This document shows, piece by piece, positions 1 through 8,159 of a stretch of DNA of 64,000 nucleotides (position 1 is its first letter; every line of letters begins with the position of its first letter). The position numbers and the translations under genes are program-made. This DNA comes from PGYR01 sp046290495 (GTDB taxonomy: Bacteria; Bacteroidota; Ignavibacteria; Kapaibacteriales; UBA2268), in contig JBKAGT010000006.1 of assembly GCA_046290495.1 (NCBI GenBank), forward strand, positions 434,001 through 498,000, in the 5' to 3' direction. The notes beneath the pieces are model-generated. The model worked only from the letters and a program-made list of their open reading frames with translations, was not told where the DNA came from and made no database searches.

Positions 1-2252
1 CCGCCTAGTGAAGATACTAAGCTGTTAGGAGCAGATGACGCTGCTTCATCTGTTTTTGCCCATTCCATAGAGTAATAGTCTTTATCATTATCCTCAAAGT
101 CAATATTTACTGTCTCATCATTTAAAACTTTACCTTCATAAATAAAGACTGTATTTGAGGTGTCACTGTACTGTTCGCCAACCCCACTAGATTCGTACCC
201 AGTAACAAGTACACAATTCACATGTGCAAATGTGCCAATTTCTTCCGTTATATTTACAGCTACAGTTGTACCAATTTCATCATCAACTAATGGAAAATCT
301 CTTATTTTTTCGCCATCGGCAAAGATTTCAAGTCTAACGACATTTGTAATTGGTGTGGTTTTATCAGCTCTAGTTGCTGGTATCTTTACAAAAAGCTTAG
401 TGTCTATCTCATCTCCATAGTTTATAAATTCGAAATTTGTGATGAACACTGAATCAGGTTTTTCGCTTCCTCCAGCATAGTTATAATCAAACCTGTATAT
501 ACTCGAATCATTTTCGCTAACAGCTCTTAGCTTGTAATCATATCTTTGGAATGGTGTTAGTCCATTATCAGTGTAGCTTTCAGTATTCGGAGAAAGTTCC
601 TCTAGTAACACATCATCTCTATAAAGCTCAAGCATGAAATCATTCTGGTTAAGCTGTCTACCAAATGAGCTTTCCCACACAGTTTCCCAGTCAAGTTGTA
701 GTTGTCTTGGGTCACTAGGAATTATATTAACTGTGAAGTTATTTACTGGAGAGGGTTGATCTACTCTTATGATAGCTGAATACACATCATTATCCGAAAT
801 AGAGCCTCCTTCACCGACTGTGTTTCTCATATCTACCCAACTTGGAAAAATCACACCATCGTAAAAATCAAGTCCACTATAGTCACCAGCAAATACATTG
901 TTTGAAAATGGGTTGTTTCTTATATCAGATGGCTCATCAGATATTTGTCTTTCAGTCCATGTTTCACCACCATCAGAAGAATAACTTACAAAACACTCTA
1001 CCAATATATTATCTGGGTCATTTCTACTATCTAAATACATAACAGCCAAATCACCATTAGTAGGGTCAACCCCTAACCATGTCCAGAATTGATCATTTTT
1101 AACTTCTGAATGTACAATCTTTGCTTCAGACCAAGTTTCACCTTGATCAGTGGATTTGGAAAAATAGATATTCGGTACACTGTCCGCTGCCCATACAACA
1201 TAGACATTACCTCTGTTGGGTCCGTTGCTATAATCCGTTTTTATAACTGGGTAAGCTTCTGCTCTAACCTTACCCTTCAAAGTGTGTCTCCAACCTTGAG
1301 TAAGAAGTTTAGTAGTTCCGAATATATTATACTTATGTATTAATCTTGGATCACCCCAAGTAGCGCCACCATCTGTAGACTTATTAAATCCAACTGCATG
1401 CTCAATACCATGATTCCAAACGGCATATACATTTCCCTCAGGACCAGTTGAAATTAATGGAAATGACTGACCGAAAGTTGTGTCTTCTGAGCTACCACTC
1501 AATCTCTCACTTATATTAACTGGGTCAAGCCAAGTTTCACCCATATCGGTTGATTTTGCCATCACTATTTGTGTAGCACTATCTGCGGCTGTAACTCTCT
1601 TCCAAGGGATATATAAGTGTCCGCGGTAAGGAGAATCATCAGAATTGTCAACTTCTATATAATATTTATCTTCGAATAGCTCTAGCGGATCGTCTGGTAG
1701 TTTGTGTTCAATAACAGGTATATGATCGCCCCAAGTCAAGCCACCATCTGTTGATATATTGATATAAACGCCATTTTGGCCATCACCTGAAGCTGGAAAT
1801 CCTCCATGCACCAAGTAACCTATACCATCTTTGTCAAACATTACTGATGGGTCATTCGACGAACGCCAACCATTTGCTTTACCTAGATTTTTGTTTTCCC
1901 ATGTTCTACCGCCATCGGTTGATATATAAACCCAAGTAGATGAGTTATCGCGATAGTCTACAGCAGATGCTATAACAATATTGGGGTTATTAGGATTAAC
2001 AGCTATACTGGACTCGTTCTGAGTAGGTATTCCTTCTACATTCTCTTCATTTACAGTGGTTGCCACATTAAAAAACTTCGATTCACTCTGTACTTTGTAA
2101 GGAATTTTGTAAACAGGTGCTGCGTAGTTCTGCATTACTTCTGGGTCAGGAGTAGGGTGAGCTTTTTCACTTTGTCTAAGAAAAAAACCTTCATCCGTTG
2201 CCATTAAGGGTAATGCTAAGCATATAGTTAATAAGGTAAATAGAGTTTTCAT
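1..2252 (-). CDS. Secreted BNR-repeat (sialidase-like propeller) protein with Fn3-like region, partial at left edge
   Basis: The frame is open from an ATG at 2252 to the window edge (about 750 codons), so the C-terminus is missing. Residues 1-19 form a signal peptide (MKTLFTLLTICLALPLMA). Residues about 70-450 carry repeated Asp-box/BNR signatures such as STDGGRTWEN, STDGGLTWGD, STDMGETWLD, STDGGATWGD, STDQGETWSE and SSDGGETWTE, the hallmark of six-bladed sialidase-type propellers. From about residue 480 a fibronectin-III-like segment follows (LQLDWETVWESSFGRQL, then NGLTPFQRYDYKLRAV). Many FCB proteins of this type end in a T9SS sorting domain, which would lie outside the window; that is inference. 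BNR repeats alone do not prove sialidase activity, and I do not see the arginine triad or FRIP motif. The start lies 5 nt after AGGA, which is inside a hairpin arm (see 2257-2287). Confidence 0.85.
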   Translation of the reverse strand, partial: MKTLFTLLTICLALPLMATDEGFFLRQSEKAHPTPDPEVMQNYAAPVYKIPYKVQSESKFFNVATTVNEENVEGIPTQNESSIAVNPNNPNIVIASAVDYRDNSSTWVYISTDGGRTWENKNLGKANGWRSSNDPSVMFDKDGIGYLVHGGFPASGDGQNGVYINISTDGGLTWGDHIPVIEHKLPDDPLELFEDKYYIEVDNSDDSPYRGHLYIPWKRVTAADSATQIVMAKSTDMGETWLDPVNISERLSGSSEDTTFGQSFPLISTGPEGNVYAVWNHGIEHAVGFNKSTDGGATWGDPRLIHKYNIFGTTKLLTQGWRHTLKGKVRAEAYPVIKTDYSNGPNRGNVYVVWAADSVPNIYFSKSTDQGETWSEAKIVHSEVKNDQFWTWLGVDPTNGDLAVMYLDSRNDPDNILVECFVSYSSDGGETWTERQISDEPSDIRNNPFSNNVFAGDYSGLDFYDGVIFPSWVDMRNTVGEGGSISDNDVYSAIIRVDQPSPVNNFTVNIIPSDPRQLQLDWETVWESSFGRQLNQNDFMLELYRDDVLLEELSPNTESYTDNGLTPFQRYDYKLRAVSENDSSIYRFDYNYAGGSEKPDSVFITNFEFINYGDEIDTKLFVKIPATRADKTTPITNVVRLEIFADGEKIRDFPLVDDEIGTTVAVNITEEIGTFAHVNCVLVTGYESSGVGEQYSDTSNTVFIYEGKVLNDETVNIDFEDNDKDYYSMEWAKTDEAASSAPNSLVSSLG

Positions 2253-2256
2253 ACTT

Positions 2257-2287
2257 TCCTATTGCATTTATTTAAATTTCAATAGGA
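2257..2287 (-). promoter_or_regulatory. Hairpin enclosing the ribosome binding site of the BNR-repeat gene
   Basis: TCCTATTG at 2257-2264 and CAATAGGA at 2280-2287 are a perfect 8-base inverted repeat with a 15-base AT-rich loop. Read on the minus strand, the second arm contains the AGGA that sits just before the ATG at 2252, so the folded leader would hide the ribosome binding site. It is also 37 bases past the BCCP stop codon, but it has no T-run, so a terminator is less likely. Confidence 0.45.
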
Positions 2288-2323
2288 CAAGATAATAAAT
2301 AATTTTAATACAGGGGAAAAAAA

Positions 2324-2839
2324 TTACTCTATTTCTATTAATACTGCTCCTTTGTCAACTGCCTTTCCTTCTTCAGCATTGATTTTCTTGATAGTTCCAG
2401 TTGTAGGTGCAGCTAATGCATTTTCCATTTTCATAGCTTCAACTATTATTATTTTGTCGCCTTCGGCCACACTATCACCAACCGCACAATCAATTTTGAC
2501 TACCATACCAGGCATAGGTGCTACTACTCCGTTGTCAGCTGCAGAGCCTTTGCCACTCTGTCTTACGAATTGTTCTAGTAGGGCAGAGGTTGATGTTTTT
2601 ACTTCAAATTCGTAGCCGAAACCAGTTGTTAAAAGCTGGATTTTGCCTCTTTCTTCATCATCTACTTTTACAGTGTAGACTTTGTTGTTGACTGACATTA
2701 CAAATACATTATCTTCGTATTCCTTCAGCACTTTCACATCGTGTGGTTCCTCATCCAAAAATACTTTAGATAAGTCTGTATGGTCAAATGTTGCTTTGTA
2801 TTCGTTTTCTGCTGATTTTAATATTATTTCTTCTTTCAT
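2324..2839 (-). CDS. Biotin carboxyl carrier subunit (biotinyl domain protein)
   Basis: 171 aa. This is the carrier subunit of an acyl-CoA carboxylase: its biotin shuttles carboxylate from biotin carboxylase to a carboxyltransferase in the cytoplasm. The C-terminal biotinyl/lipoyl domain (about 104-171) has the canonical VEAMKMEN motif with biotin on Lys137, and the usual APMPGMV entry strand. Residues 1-95 form a beta-rich N-terminal domain seen in propionyl/acetyl-CoA carboxylase and decarboxylase gamma subunits, which favours a PCC/ACC-type or oxaloacetate-decarboxylase-type complex over the short fatty-acid AccB. It starts 9 bases after the stop of the biotin carboxylase gene with a strong AGGAGAGGA ribosome binding site, so the two are one operon. 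No carboxyltransferase gene is adjacent. Confidence 0.9.
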   Translation of the reverse strand: MKEEIILKSAENEYKATFDHTDLSKVFLDEEPHDVKVLKEYEDNVFVMSVNNKVYTVKVDDEERGKIQLLTTGFGYEFEVKTSTSALLEQFVRQSGKGSAADNGVVAPMPGMVVKIDCAVGDSVAEGDKIIIVEAMKMENALAAPTTGTIKKINAEEGKAVDKGAVLIEIE

Positions 2840-2848
2840 ATCCTCTCC

Positions 2849-4348
2849 TTATACCTTTCTCATATTATTCAGCATTTTTGATTTCCAAACGTCTGGCTGT
2901 GGCTTTACTTGATTTACTTTCTTTCTGTTCTTATTTCTGTTGTAGAAATATGCTGCAATTACACTTGCATCTTTTTCGGTTTTATCTTTCATCTCATCTA
3001 ATACAGAAAAGTCAAAATTAGACTCAACAAACCCTGTATCAAAATAGTTGTTTCTGAATATATCAGACTTCATTACAGCTTTCAAGAAAGGAATTACTGT
3101 TTTAGTCCCGACTACCTTGTAAGACGATAGAGCCGCATCCATTTTGTCAATGGCCTCTTCTCTATCTTGTCCAAACACTATTAGTTTTGCTAACATAGGA
3201 TCAAAATTGATGCTAACATTATCACCTCTTTCTATCCCTCCATCTACTCTTACCCCAATCCCATCGGGATTGCGTAAGTAAGCTACCTTACCTATATCTG
3301 GCATAAAGTTGCTGAGTGGATCTTCTGCGTATATTCTTGTTTCTATTGCGTGACCTGATACAACTATATCCTCTTGTTCGAACGCTAATTCTTGACCTGC
3401 TGCTACTTTTATCTGTTCCTTTGCTAAGTCAATTCCAGTTATTAGTTCTGTGACTGGATGCTCCACTTGTAAACGAGTGTTCATTTCTAAGAAATAGAAA
3501 TTCTTATCCTTATCTAATAGGAATTCAATTGTACCTGCATTCACATATTGGCAAGCCTGAGCAGCATCTACAGCTACTTTGCCCATCTCATTTCTTAGTT
3601 CTTCATCCAAGACAGTAGAGGGAGCTTCCTCTATTACTTTTTGGTGACGTCTCTGGATTGAGCAATCACGCTCAGCCAAGTGAATACAGTTACCATGTTC
3701 ATCGGCCAGGACTTGTATCTCAATATGCTTAGGGTTGACAATGAATTTTTCCATGTAGATAGTATCATCACCGAATGCATTTTTAGCTTCTCTTTGTGCA
3801 GCATCGTAACTATCAACAAAGTCTTTTGGTGATTCAACTTTTCGCATACCCTTTCCACCGCCACCTGCGGCAGCTTTTAGCAAAATTGGGTAACCTATGT
3901 CATCAGCTATTTCTTTAGCTTTATCTAAGTCAGTTATCCTTTCCTTAGTGCCAGGTACAATCGGAACTCCTGCCTTCTGCATCAGTTCACGAGCAGCAGT
4001 TTTGTTACCCATTACTTCTATAGCATATTCATTAGGACCTACAAACTTAATTCCTGCATCTTTACATGCCTTACTGAATCTAGAATTTTCTGAGAGGAAG
4101 CCGTAACCTGGGTGAATAGCTTCACAGCCATTTGCTAATGCAACTTCTATTATCTGTTCAGCATCCAAATATGCTTGTTTTGGAGTGTCTCCGAATATCT
4201 CAACGGCATTGTCTGCCGATATAGTGTGGAGCGATTCGGTGTCAACCTCGTGATAGATGGCATAAGTTTCAATACCAAGTTCACGAGCTGCATTCATTAC
4301 TCTAATTGCGATTTCGCCACGATTAGCGATTAATATCTTTTTGAACAT
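2849..4348 (-). CDS. accC: Biotin carboxylase subunit of an acyl-CoA carboxylase
   Basis: 499 aa. It carboxylates the biotin of the carrier protein with ATP and bicarbonate. The N-terminal Rossmann-like domain starts with KKILIANRGEIA. The ATP-grasp domain has the glycine-rich loop GGGGKGM (162-168), the AERDCSIQRRHQK block (about 225-237) and the active-site string EMNTRLQVEH (288-297) with Glu288, Asn290 and Arg292. Standard AccC is about 450 aa; the extra 50 C-terminal residues are basic (NRNKNRKKVNQ) and resemble the roughly 500-aa FCB propionyl/acetyl-CoA carboxylase form. It is the first gene of an operon with the carrier subunit. The symbol is by family; it could equally be named pccA. 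Confidence 0.92.
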   Translation of the reverse strand: MFKKILIANRGEIAIRVMNAARELGIETYAIYHEVDTESLHTISADNAVEIFGDTPKQAYLDAEQIIEVALANGCEAIHPGYGFLSENSRFSKACKDAGIKFVGPNEYAIEVMGNKTAARELMQKAGVPIVPGTKERITDLDKAKEIADDIGYPILLKAAAGGGGKGMRKVESPKDFVDSYDAAQREAKNAFGDDTIYMEKFIVNPKHIEIQVLADEHGNCIHLAERDCSIQRRHQKVIEEAPSTVLDEELRNEMGKVAVDAAQACQYVNAGTIEFLLDKDKNFYFLEMNTRLQVEHPVTELITGIDLAKEQIKVAAGQELAFEQEDIVVSGHAIETRIYAEDPLSNFMPDIGKVAYLRNPDGIGVRVDGGIERGDNVSINFDPMLAKLIVFGQDREEAIDKMDAALSSYKVVGTKTVIPFLKAVMKSDIFRNNYFDTGFVESNFDFSVLDEMKDKTEKDASVIAAYFYNRNKNRKKVNQVKPQPDVWKSKMLNNMRKV

Positions 4349-4450
4349 AAAAAATTGTATCTTTCGTTTATCTACATTATATAATATTACTAAATTAAAT
4401 AGATTATTACAATCGAAATAGTATTTTGAATAAAAATTGACAGGAGAATT

Positions 4451-4882
4451 ATGAAGAATATAGAAACAGAAATTACCATAAATGCCAAGCCAGATAAAGT
4501 TTGGAATACTCTAATGAAAACCGATGAATATCATAAGTGGAACCCGTTTGTTAGGAAGTTGGAAGGTGAGATTAAAAAAGGGAACCAAATTGCTATTACA
4601 CTAAAGCAAGTAAATGGCAAAGAGATGGACTTTAAACCTGTAATAACAGAGTTGGCTCCCCAAAAGGAGTTGAGATGGCAAGGGAAATTATTTATAAGTG
4701 GTATATTTGATGGTGAGCATTACTTTATGTTAGAGCCAATAGAAGGTAATAAAACAAAATTCATACATGGAGAAAACTTCAGTGGAATATTGATTCCTTT
4801 TATGGGTGGTGTGTTAAAAAGCACAGAAGAGGGATTCAAGGCGATGAATGAAGAGTTAAAAACAAGGTGTGAACAGGAGTAA
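4451..4882 (+). CDS. SRPBCC (START-like) domain protein
   Basis: 143 aa, a complete single-domain polyketide-cyclase/START-like fold. The family signature is clear at the start: ITINAKPDKVWNTLMKTDEYHKWNP, followed by a beta-grasp core and a C-terminal helix (about 118-140). Such proteins hold hydrophobic ligands in a cavity, but the ligand here is unknown. It is probably cytoplasmic, with no signal peptide. An AGGAG ribosome binding site precedes the ATG. It is divergent from the biotin carboxylase gene and only 8 bases from the next small membrane-protein gene. Confidence 0.85.
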   Translation: MKNIETEITINAKPDKVWNTLMKTDEYHKWNPFVRKLEGEIKKGNQIAITLKQVNGKEMDFKPVITELAPQKELRWQGKLFISGIFDGEHYFMLEPIEGNKTKFIHGENFSGILIPFMGGVLKSTEEGFKAMNEELKTRCEQE

Positions 4883-4890
4883 AGTGTGAT

Positions 4891-5121
4891 ATGACTGAGT
4901 TTGCATTAGAATTACTTGCGCATCTTTTTATAGAATTGATACCCGAAGTAATTAGGGTTTTAGTGAAATCAATAGGTGTTTTATTTATCAAAGTATTAAC
5001 TTTTACAACTACCCCAATAAGAAACCTATACCATGATGAGTCCAAAACAGTTCAGAGTTATGTAGTTGGGACTATTGTTCTTGTTGCTGTTATAGTTTTG
5101 ATTATTTTGAGTTTAGTATAA
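4891..5121 (+). CDS. Small membrane protein of unknown function
   Basis: 76 aa. An amphipathic, hydrophobic N-terminal half (residues 5-40) is followed by a short polar stretch (NLYHDESKTVQS) and one strong C-terminal transmembrane segment (about 54-76). I recognise no family. It begins 8 bases after the SRPBCC gene with AGGAG 12 bases upstream of the ATG, so it is probably co-transcribed with that gene. Its compact size, ribosome binding site and tight spacing make it more likely real than a chance frame. Confidence 0.6.
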   Translation: MTEFALELLAHLFIELIPEVIRVLVKSIGVLFIKVLTFTTTPIRNLYHDESKTVQSYVVGTIVLVAVIVLIILSLV

Positions 5122-5169
5122 TGAATGGATTAAAGTTTATTTAAATGATTATAAATCCCAGGAGTAACC

Positions 5170-5862
5170 ATGAAGGAATTTAATCTGAATATAGAATCAC
5201 AAATCGAACTAGATGAGTTAATAAAGTATTTGAAGGAAACTGAAATTGAATTTGAAATAGTGTTCAATAATGATACAGTGATGCCTGTATTTAATCAAGA
5301 AGCCCCGTATGCTGTACTGAAAATAGATTATAAACAAAAACAATTTCTAGAAGAAATCTATTTAAAAGTACAAGAAGAATTAAGCAGAAAAGTTGAATTA
5401 GATAATAAAGGTAAAAAGTATAATTTTAAATACATTGCACTATTAGTTTATGCAGTTTTAATTACAGTTGTTGCAGTTAGGTATTGGGCAATTATAAATA
5501 GGGATGATGTACTAAGTGATTTTAAGTTTGTATGGAATTACAAAGGGACTAAACTTGAGACAATAGATAAAAGGACAGGTAGAGTAATTAGTGAAAATCA
5601 TGATGTCAATTTTAATGCAAATTTTGAAAAAACATATATATACTCACCAAATTTGAAAATAAGATATGTAATGAATGATTTGAATGATAATGGTTATCTA
5701 AATGAAATATTTACATATAATGATAACAAGGAGTTAACTTCTATAGAATATGATTTTAATAATGATGGATTGTTTGACCAGATTGAATACTATTTAAGTA
5801 ATGGAGATACACTAATTGTAGTAGATAAAGAGAGTAATGGTAATTTTCAGGTTTTGAAATAG
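5170..5862 (+). CDS. Single-pass membrane protein with EF-hand-like acidic loops
   Basis: 230 aa, not recognised as a known family. Residues 1-75 form a cytoplasmic alpha/beta domain (IELDELIKYLKETEIEFEIVF, a DUF2007-like arrangement, tentative). One transmembrane segment lies at about 86-108 (YIALLVYAVLITVVAVRYW). The C-terminal outer part has beta strands with two calcium-loop-like stretches, DLNDNGYLNE (170-179) and DFNNDGLFDQIE (195-206), as in antisense-of-metal EF-hand or dockerin-like loops. AGGAG precedes the ATG. It follows the small membrane protein by 48 bases in the same direction. Calcium binding is inference from spacing of acidic residues only. Confidence 0.7.
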   Translation: MKEFNLNIESQIELDELIKYLKETEIEFEIVFNNDTVMPVFNQEAPYAVLKIDYKQKQFLEEIYLKVQEELSRKVELDNKGKKYNFKYIALLVYAVLITVVAVRYWAIINRDDVLSDFKFVWNYKGTKLETIDKRTGRVISENHDVNFNANFEKTYIYSPNLKIRYVMNDLNDNGYLNEIFTYNDNKELTSIEYDFNNDGLFDQIEYYLSNGDTLIVVDKESNGNFQVLK

Positions 5863-5939
5863 GTTAAATTCATATTGGTCATATTCAAATATCATTCAGA
5901 AAAATATTTAATAGAATTATAGATCATTAGAATATCGCT

Positions 5940-6038
5940 TTACCAATCTAAAGGAAAATAAAACTCTTCATTATCATCATTACTTTCATCCCTTATTTTA
6001 ATCTGTATTTGTGAACCAGATTGAGTGATTTTAGCCAT
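5940..6038 (-). CDS. Possible 32-residue acidic peptide
   Basis: A short ATG-to-TAA frame encodes 32 residues with a basic start (MAKITQSGSQIQIK) and acidic end (DESNDDNEEFYFPLDW). It begins 10 bases after the stop of the T9SS propeller gene on the same strand. No clear ribosome binding site is seen and I recognise no family. It fills part of an otherwise gene-free stretch between convergent genes. It may be a remnant of a longer gene or chance. Confidence 0.25.
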   Translation of the reverse strand: MAKITQSGSQIQIKIRDESNDDNEEFYFPLDW

Positions 6039-6048
6039 TAGATATTTT

Positions 6049-8031
6049 CTAATACTCTATAGAAACCTTTCGAATATAATTTTCTTGCTTAGTTCTGACA
6101 ATTAGTAAATATAGTCCTTTATCTAATTTTTTGAATATCTCATTATATTCTTTAAATGTAGCAATATGTCTTCCAGAGAAATCATAAATTTCAACTGATT
6201 CAATATTTTCTAGATTAATTAAATCTATATTATCACTTTGATCATGTTCTAAAGAAAGTTTAGGGTTTTTAACTCTTGATAGTATCTTATTGTGGTCGAT
6301 TATATAGTAATAATCCCCAATTTTAGTAAATGATTTTATTGCTTTAGAAAGAACTTTGTTAGTAATATTTAAATTCTTATCAATTTCAACTTCTAAAATC
6401 TCAGCTCCATTTTGATAGGACATAATCAATGTATCAGCAGAAGTATAGAGAACACCTTCATCTATATCAAATTCGTTTGATCTATTATTTATATAGAAAG
6501 GTAGTTCAGTTTCGAATTCTTCTAAATCTATAACAGATATCTCATCATTATTGAAAATATATAATTTACTATCAATTAATTCATATTTCCTTGATTCAAT
6601 TATAAAGTCAGTAAAATTGATATCAATTTTTTCAATTTCATTATTTGATACGTTAATTCTACAAAAATTATTTTCAAATTGATCATTTCTAACGAATGCA
6701 TATATATAAACATCATCCATGTAGATTATTTGCTTTAAATTATGATCTAATACTTTTACATTGGTCTGCCCATTATTTAAATTTAATTCATAAAGTTTAT
6801 TTAAGGATGAGTAATATATTTTGTCATCTACAAAAATCGAACTTACATATTCAATATTAGTTTCATGGAATGGTTCTAACTTTTTTTCATATATAGAATA
6901 TCTCCAAATATTCTTATCATTACCAACAAAGTAGATTATATTATCAGTGATATGATATAAGTCAACAGAGTGAATGTCAAACTTATCATAGAGTTTACCA
7001 TCTAATCCAGTTATTATTAAAGTTGAAATTCCACCACCGATATTTGAACTTTTTAAAAGCAAAAATTGATTGCTAATATTTTCAATAGAATTGATAGTAG
7101 AGTTTGAATGTCCATAAATTATATTTTCTATGGATTTATCTGTAACTCGGTAAATCGAATTACTCTTTTCAATTAATAAAGAATTTTCCCCTCCTATCTT
7201 ATTCCCTGTGATATTAGTAAACTTCTTTTCATTGTTAGTTGTATTGAAGGTTTTAATTCTGTAGTTCCTATCAATAAGATAAATTTTATCATCATAAAAT
7301 GCGATATTCTCATAGGTGTACAATGCCAGATTCTCTTCAAATAGCTTTTTGAAATTGCTATCATAAACTTTCAAGGTTTCTTTGTCTGTTGATATAAATG
7401 TGTAATGTCCTTCAGAGTTTTTAAAAATATGAGAAAATTCTGTTGAGTTTTCATATTGTTTAATTTCAATTTTGTTATCAAGCCAATGAATTAACTTGCT
7501 ATCTGAAAGAATAAAGAAATCGTTTTCACTAAATGGGATAATTCTATTTCTCTTAGATATACTAGGTTCTTTTAATACAAGTTTTTCATTTTCATTTCCT
7601 AACTTAAATCTACTAAATTTACCGTTTCCTAAGATTGTTATTACATCATTATTTACAAAATAATTTGCCCCTATCAAATCATCATATTCGAAGACTCTTG
7701 TGCTGTAATCGATTATATTTATAGATATTATTCTTTTTCCAGATTTTAAGTATACATTCTCTTTATATTTATCAAATAATATTTCTCCCATAAATGGGAA
7801 ATCTGGGGTATGCGAAATACCATTCTGCTCTAATACTTCTTGATCAAAAGATGATACCAAACGATCATTTTTAAATGCTTGTATTAAAATACCTTCATTA
7901 GTTGTAATAATGTATTCATCGATAATAATGCTTTCTACCATTGGGTTCGACATTACATGTACACCTAGATACTCAAATGATGATAATTCTAAAAAACTTA
8001 AAAAAATAAAAATTGAAATGTAAAACTTCAT
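6049..8031 (-). CDS. T9SS-secreted propeller-like protein
   Basis: 660 aa from the ATG at 8031. I chose this start because it gives a proper signal peptide (MKFYISIFIFLSFLELSS), whereas the longer frame to 8139 would begin inside the terminator of the upstream protease gene. The body is a long series of irregular beta-strand repeats with alternating hydrophobic and Tyr/Asn/Asp residues (for example IIYFVGNDKNIWRYS, DDKIYYSSLNKLYELN), consistent with a beta-propeller. The last 60 residues (VEIYDFSGRHIATFK to LDKGLYLLIVRTKQENYIRKVSIEY) form a type A T9SS sorting domain, so it should cross the outer membrane and be surface-attached or released. Its ligand or activity is unknown. Codon use is very AT-rich compared with its neighbour. 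Confidence 0.85.
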   Translation of the reverse strand: MKFYISIFIFLSFLELSSFEYLGVHVMSNPMVESIIIDEYIITTNEGILIQAFKNDRLVSSFDQEVLEQNGISHTPDFPFMGEILFDKYKENVYLKSGKRIISINIIDYSTRVFEYDDLIGANYFVNNDVITILGNGKFSRFKLGNENEKLVLKEPSISKRNRIIPFSENDFFILSDSKLIHWLDNKIEIKQYENSTEFSHIFKNSEGHYTFISTDKETLKVYDSNFKKLFEENLALYTYENIAFYDDKIYLIDRNYRIKTFNTTNNEKKFTNITGNKIGGENSLLIEKSNSIYRVTDKSIENIIYGHSNSTINSIENISNQFLLLKSSNIGGGISTLIITGLDGKLYDKFDIHSVDLYHITDNIIYFVGNDKNIWRYSIYEKKLEPFHETNIEYVSSIFVDDKIYYSSLNKLYELNLNNGQTNVKVLDHNLKQIIYMDDVYIYAFVRNDQFENNFCRINVSNNEIEKIDINFTDFIIESRKYELIDSKLYIFNNDEISVIDLEEFETELPFYINNRSNEFDIDEGVLYTSADTLIMSYQNGAEILEVEIDKNLNITNKVLSKAIKSFTKIGDYYYIIDHNKILSRVKNPKLSLEHDQSDNIDLINLENIESVEIYDFSGRHIATFKEYNEIFKKLDKGLYLLIVRTKQENYIRKVSIEY

Positions 8032-8101
8032 AATAAAATCACATAATAGGAAAACGATTGTCTCAATATAAATTAAAACAGGTAAGTTGTAAAAAGAAAT
8101 C

Positions 8102-8130
8102 AAAAAAAAAGCAGCCCATTTTTGAGCTGC
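8102..8130 (-). terminator. Rho-independent terminator of the tricorn-like protease gene
   Basis: On the minus strand GCAGCTC pairs with GGGCTGC (one G-T pair) around a 6-base A-rich loop, followed by nine T. It lies 30 bases after the protease stop codon and shows that the next gene downstream starts below this point. Confidence 0.8.
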
Positions 8131-8159
8131 CTTATTCAATTCTAATATTTAACTATTAC

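Noticed and set aside
160..1343. Three plus-strand frames of 66-86 residues
   Set aside because: They are antisense to the BNR-repeat gene, whose frame is open over the whole stretch with signal peptide and Asp-box repeats.
8032..8139. N-terminal extension of the T9SS propeller gene
   Set aside because: It would begin in the terminator of the protease gene and adds residues before a proper signal peptide.
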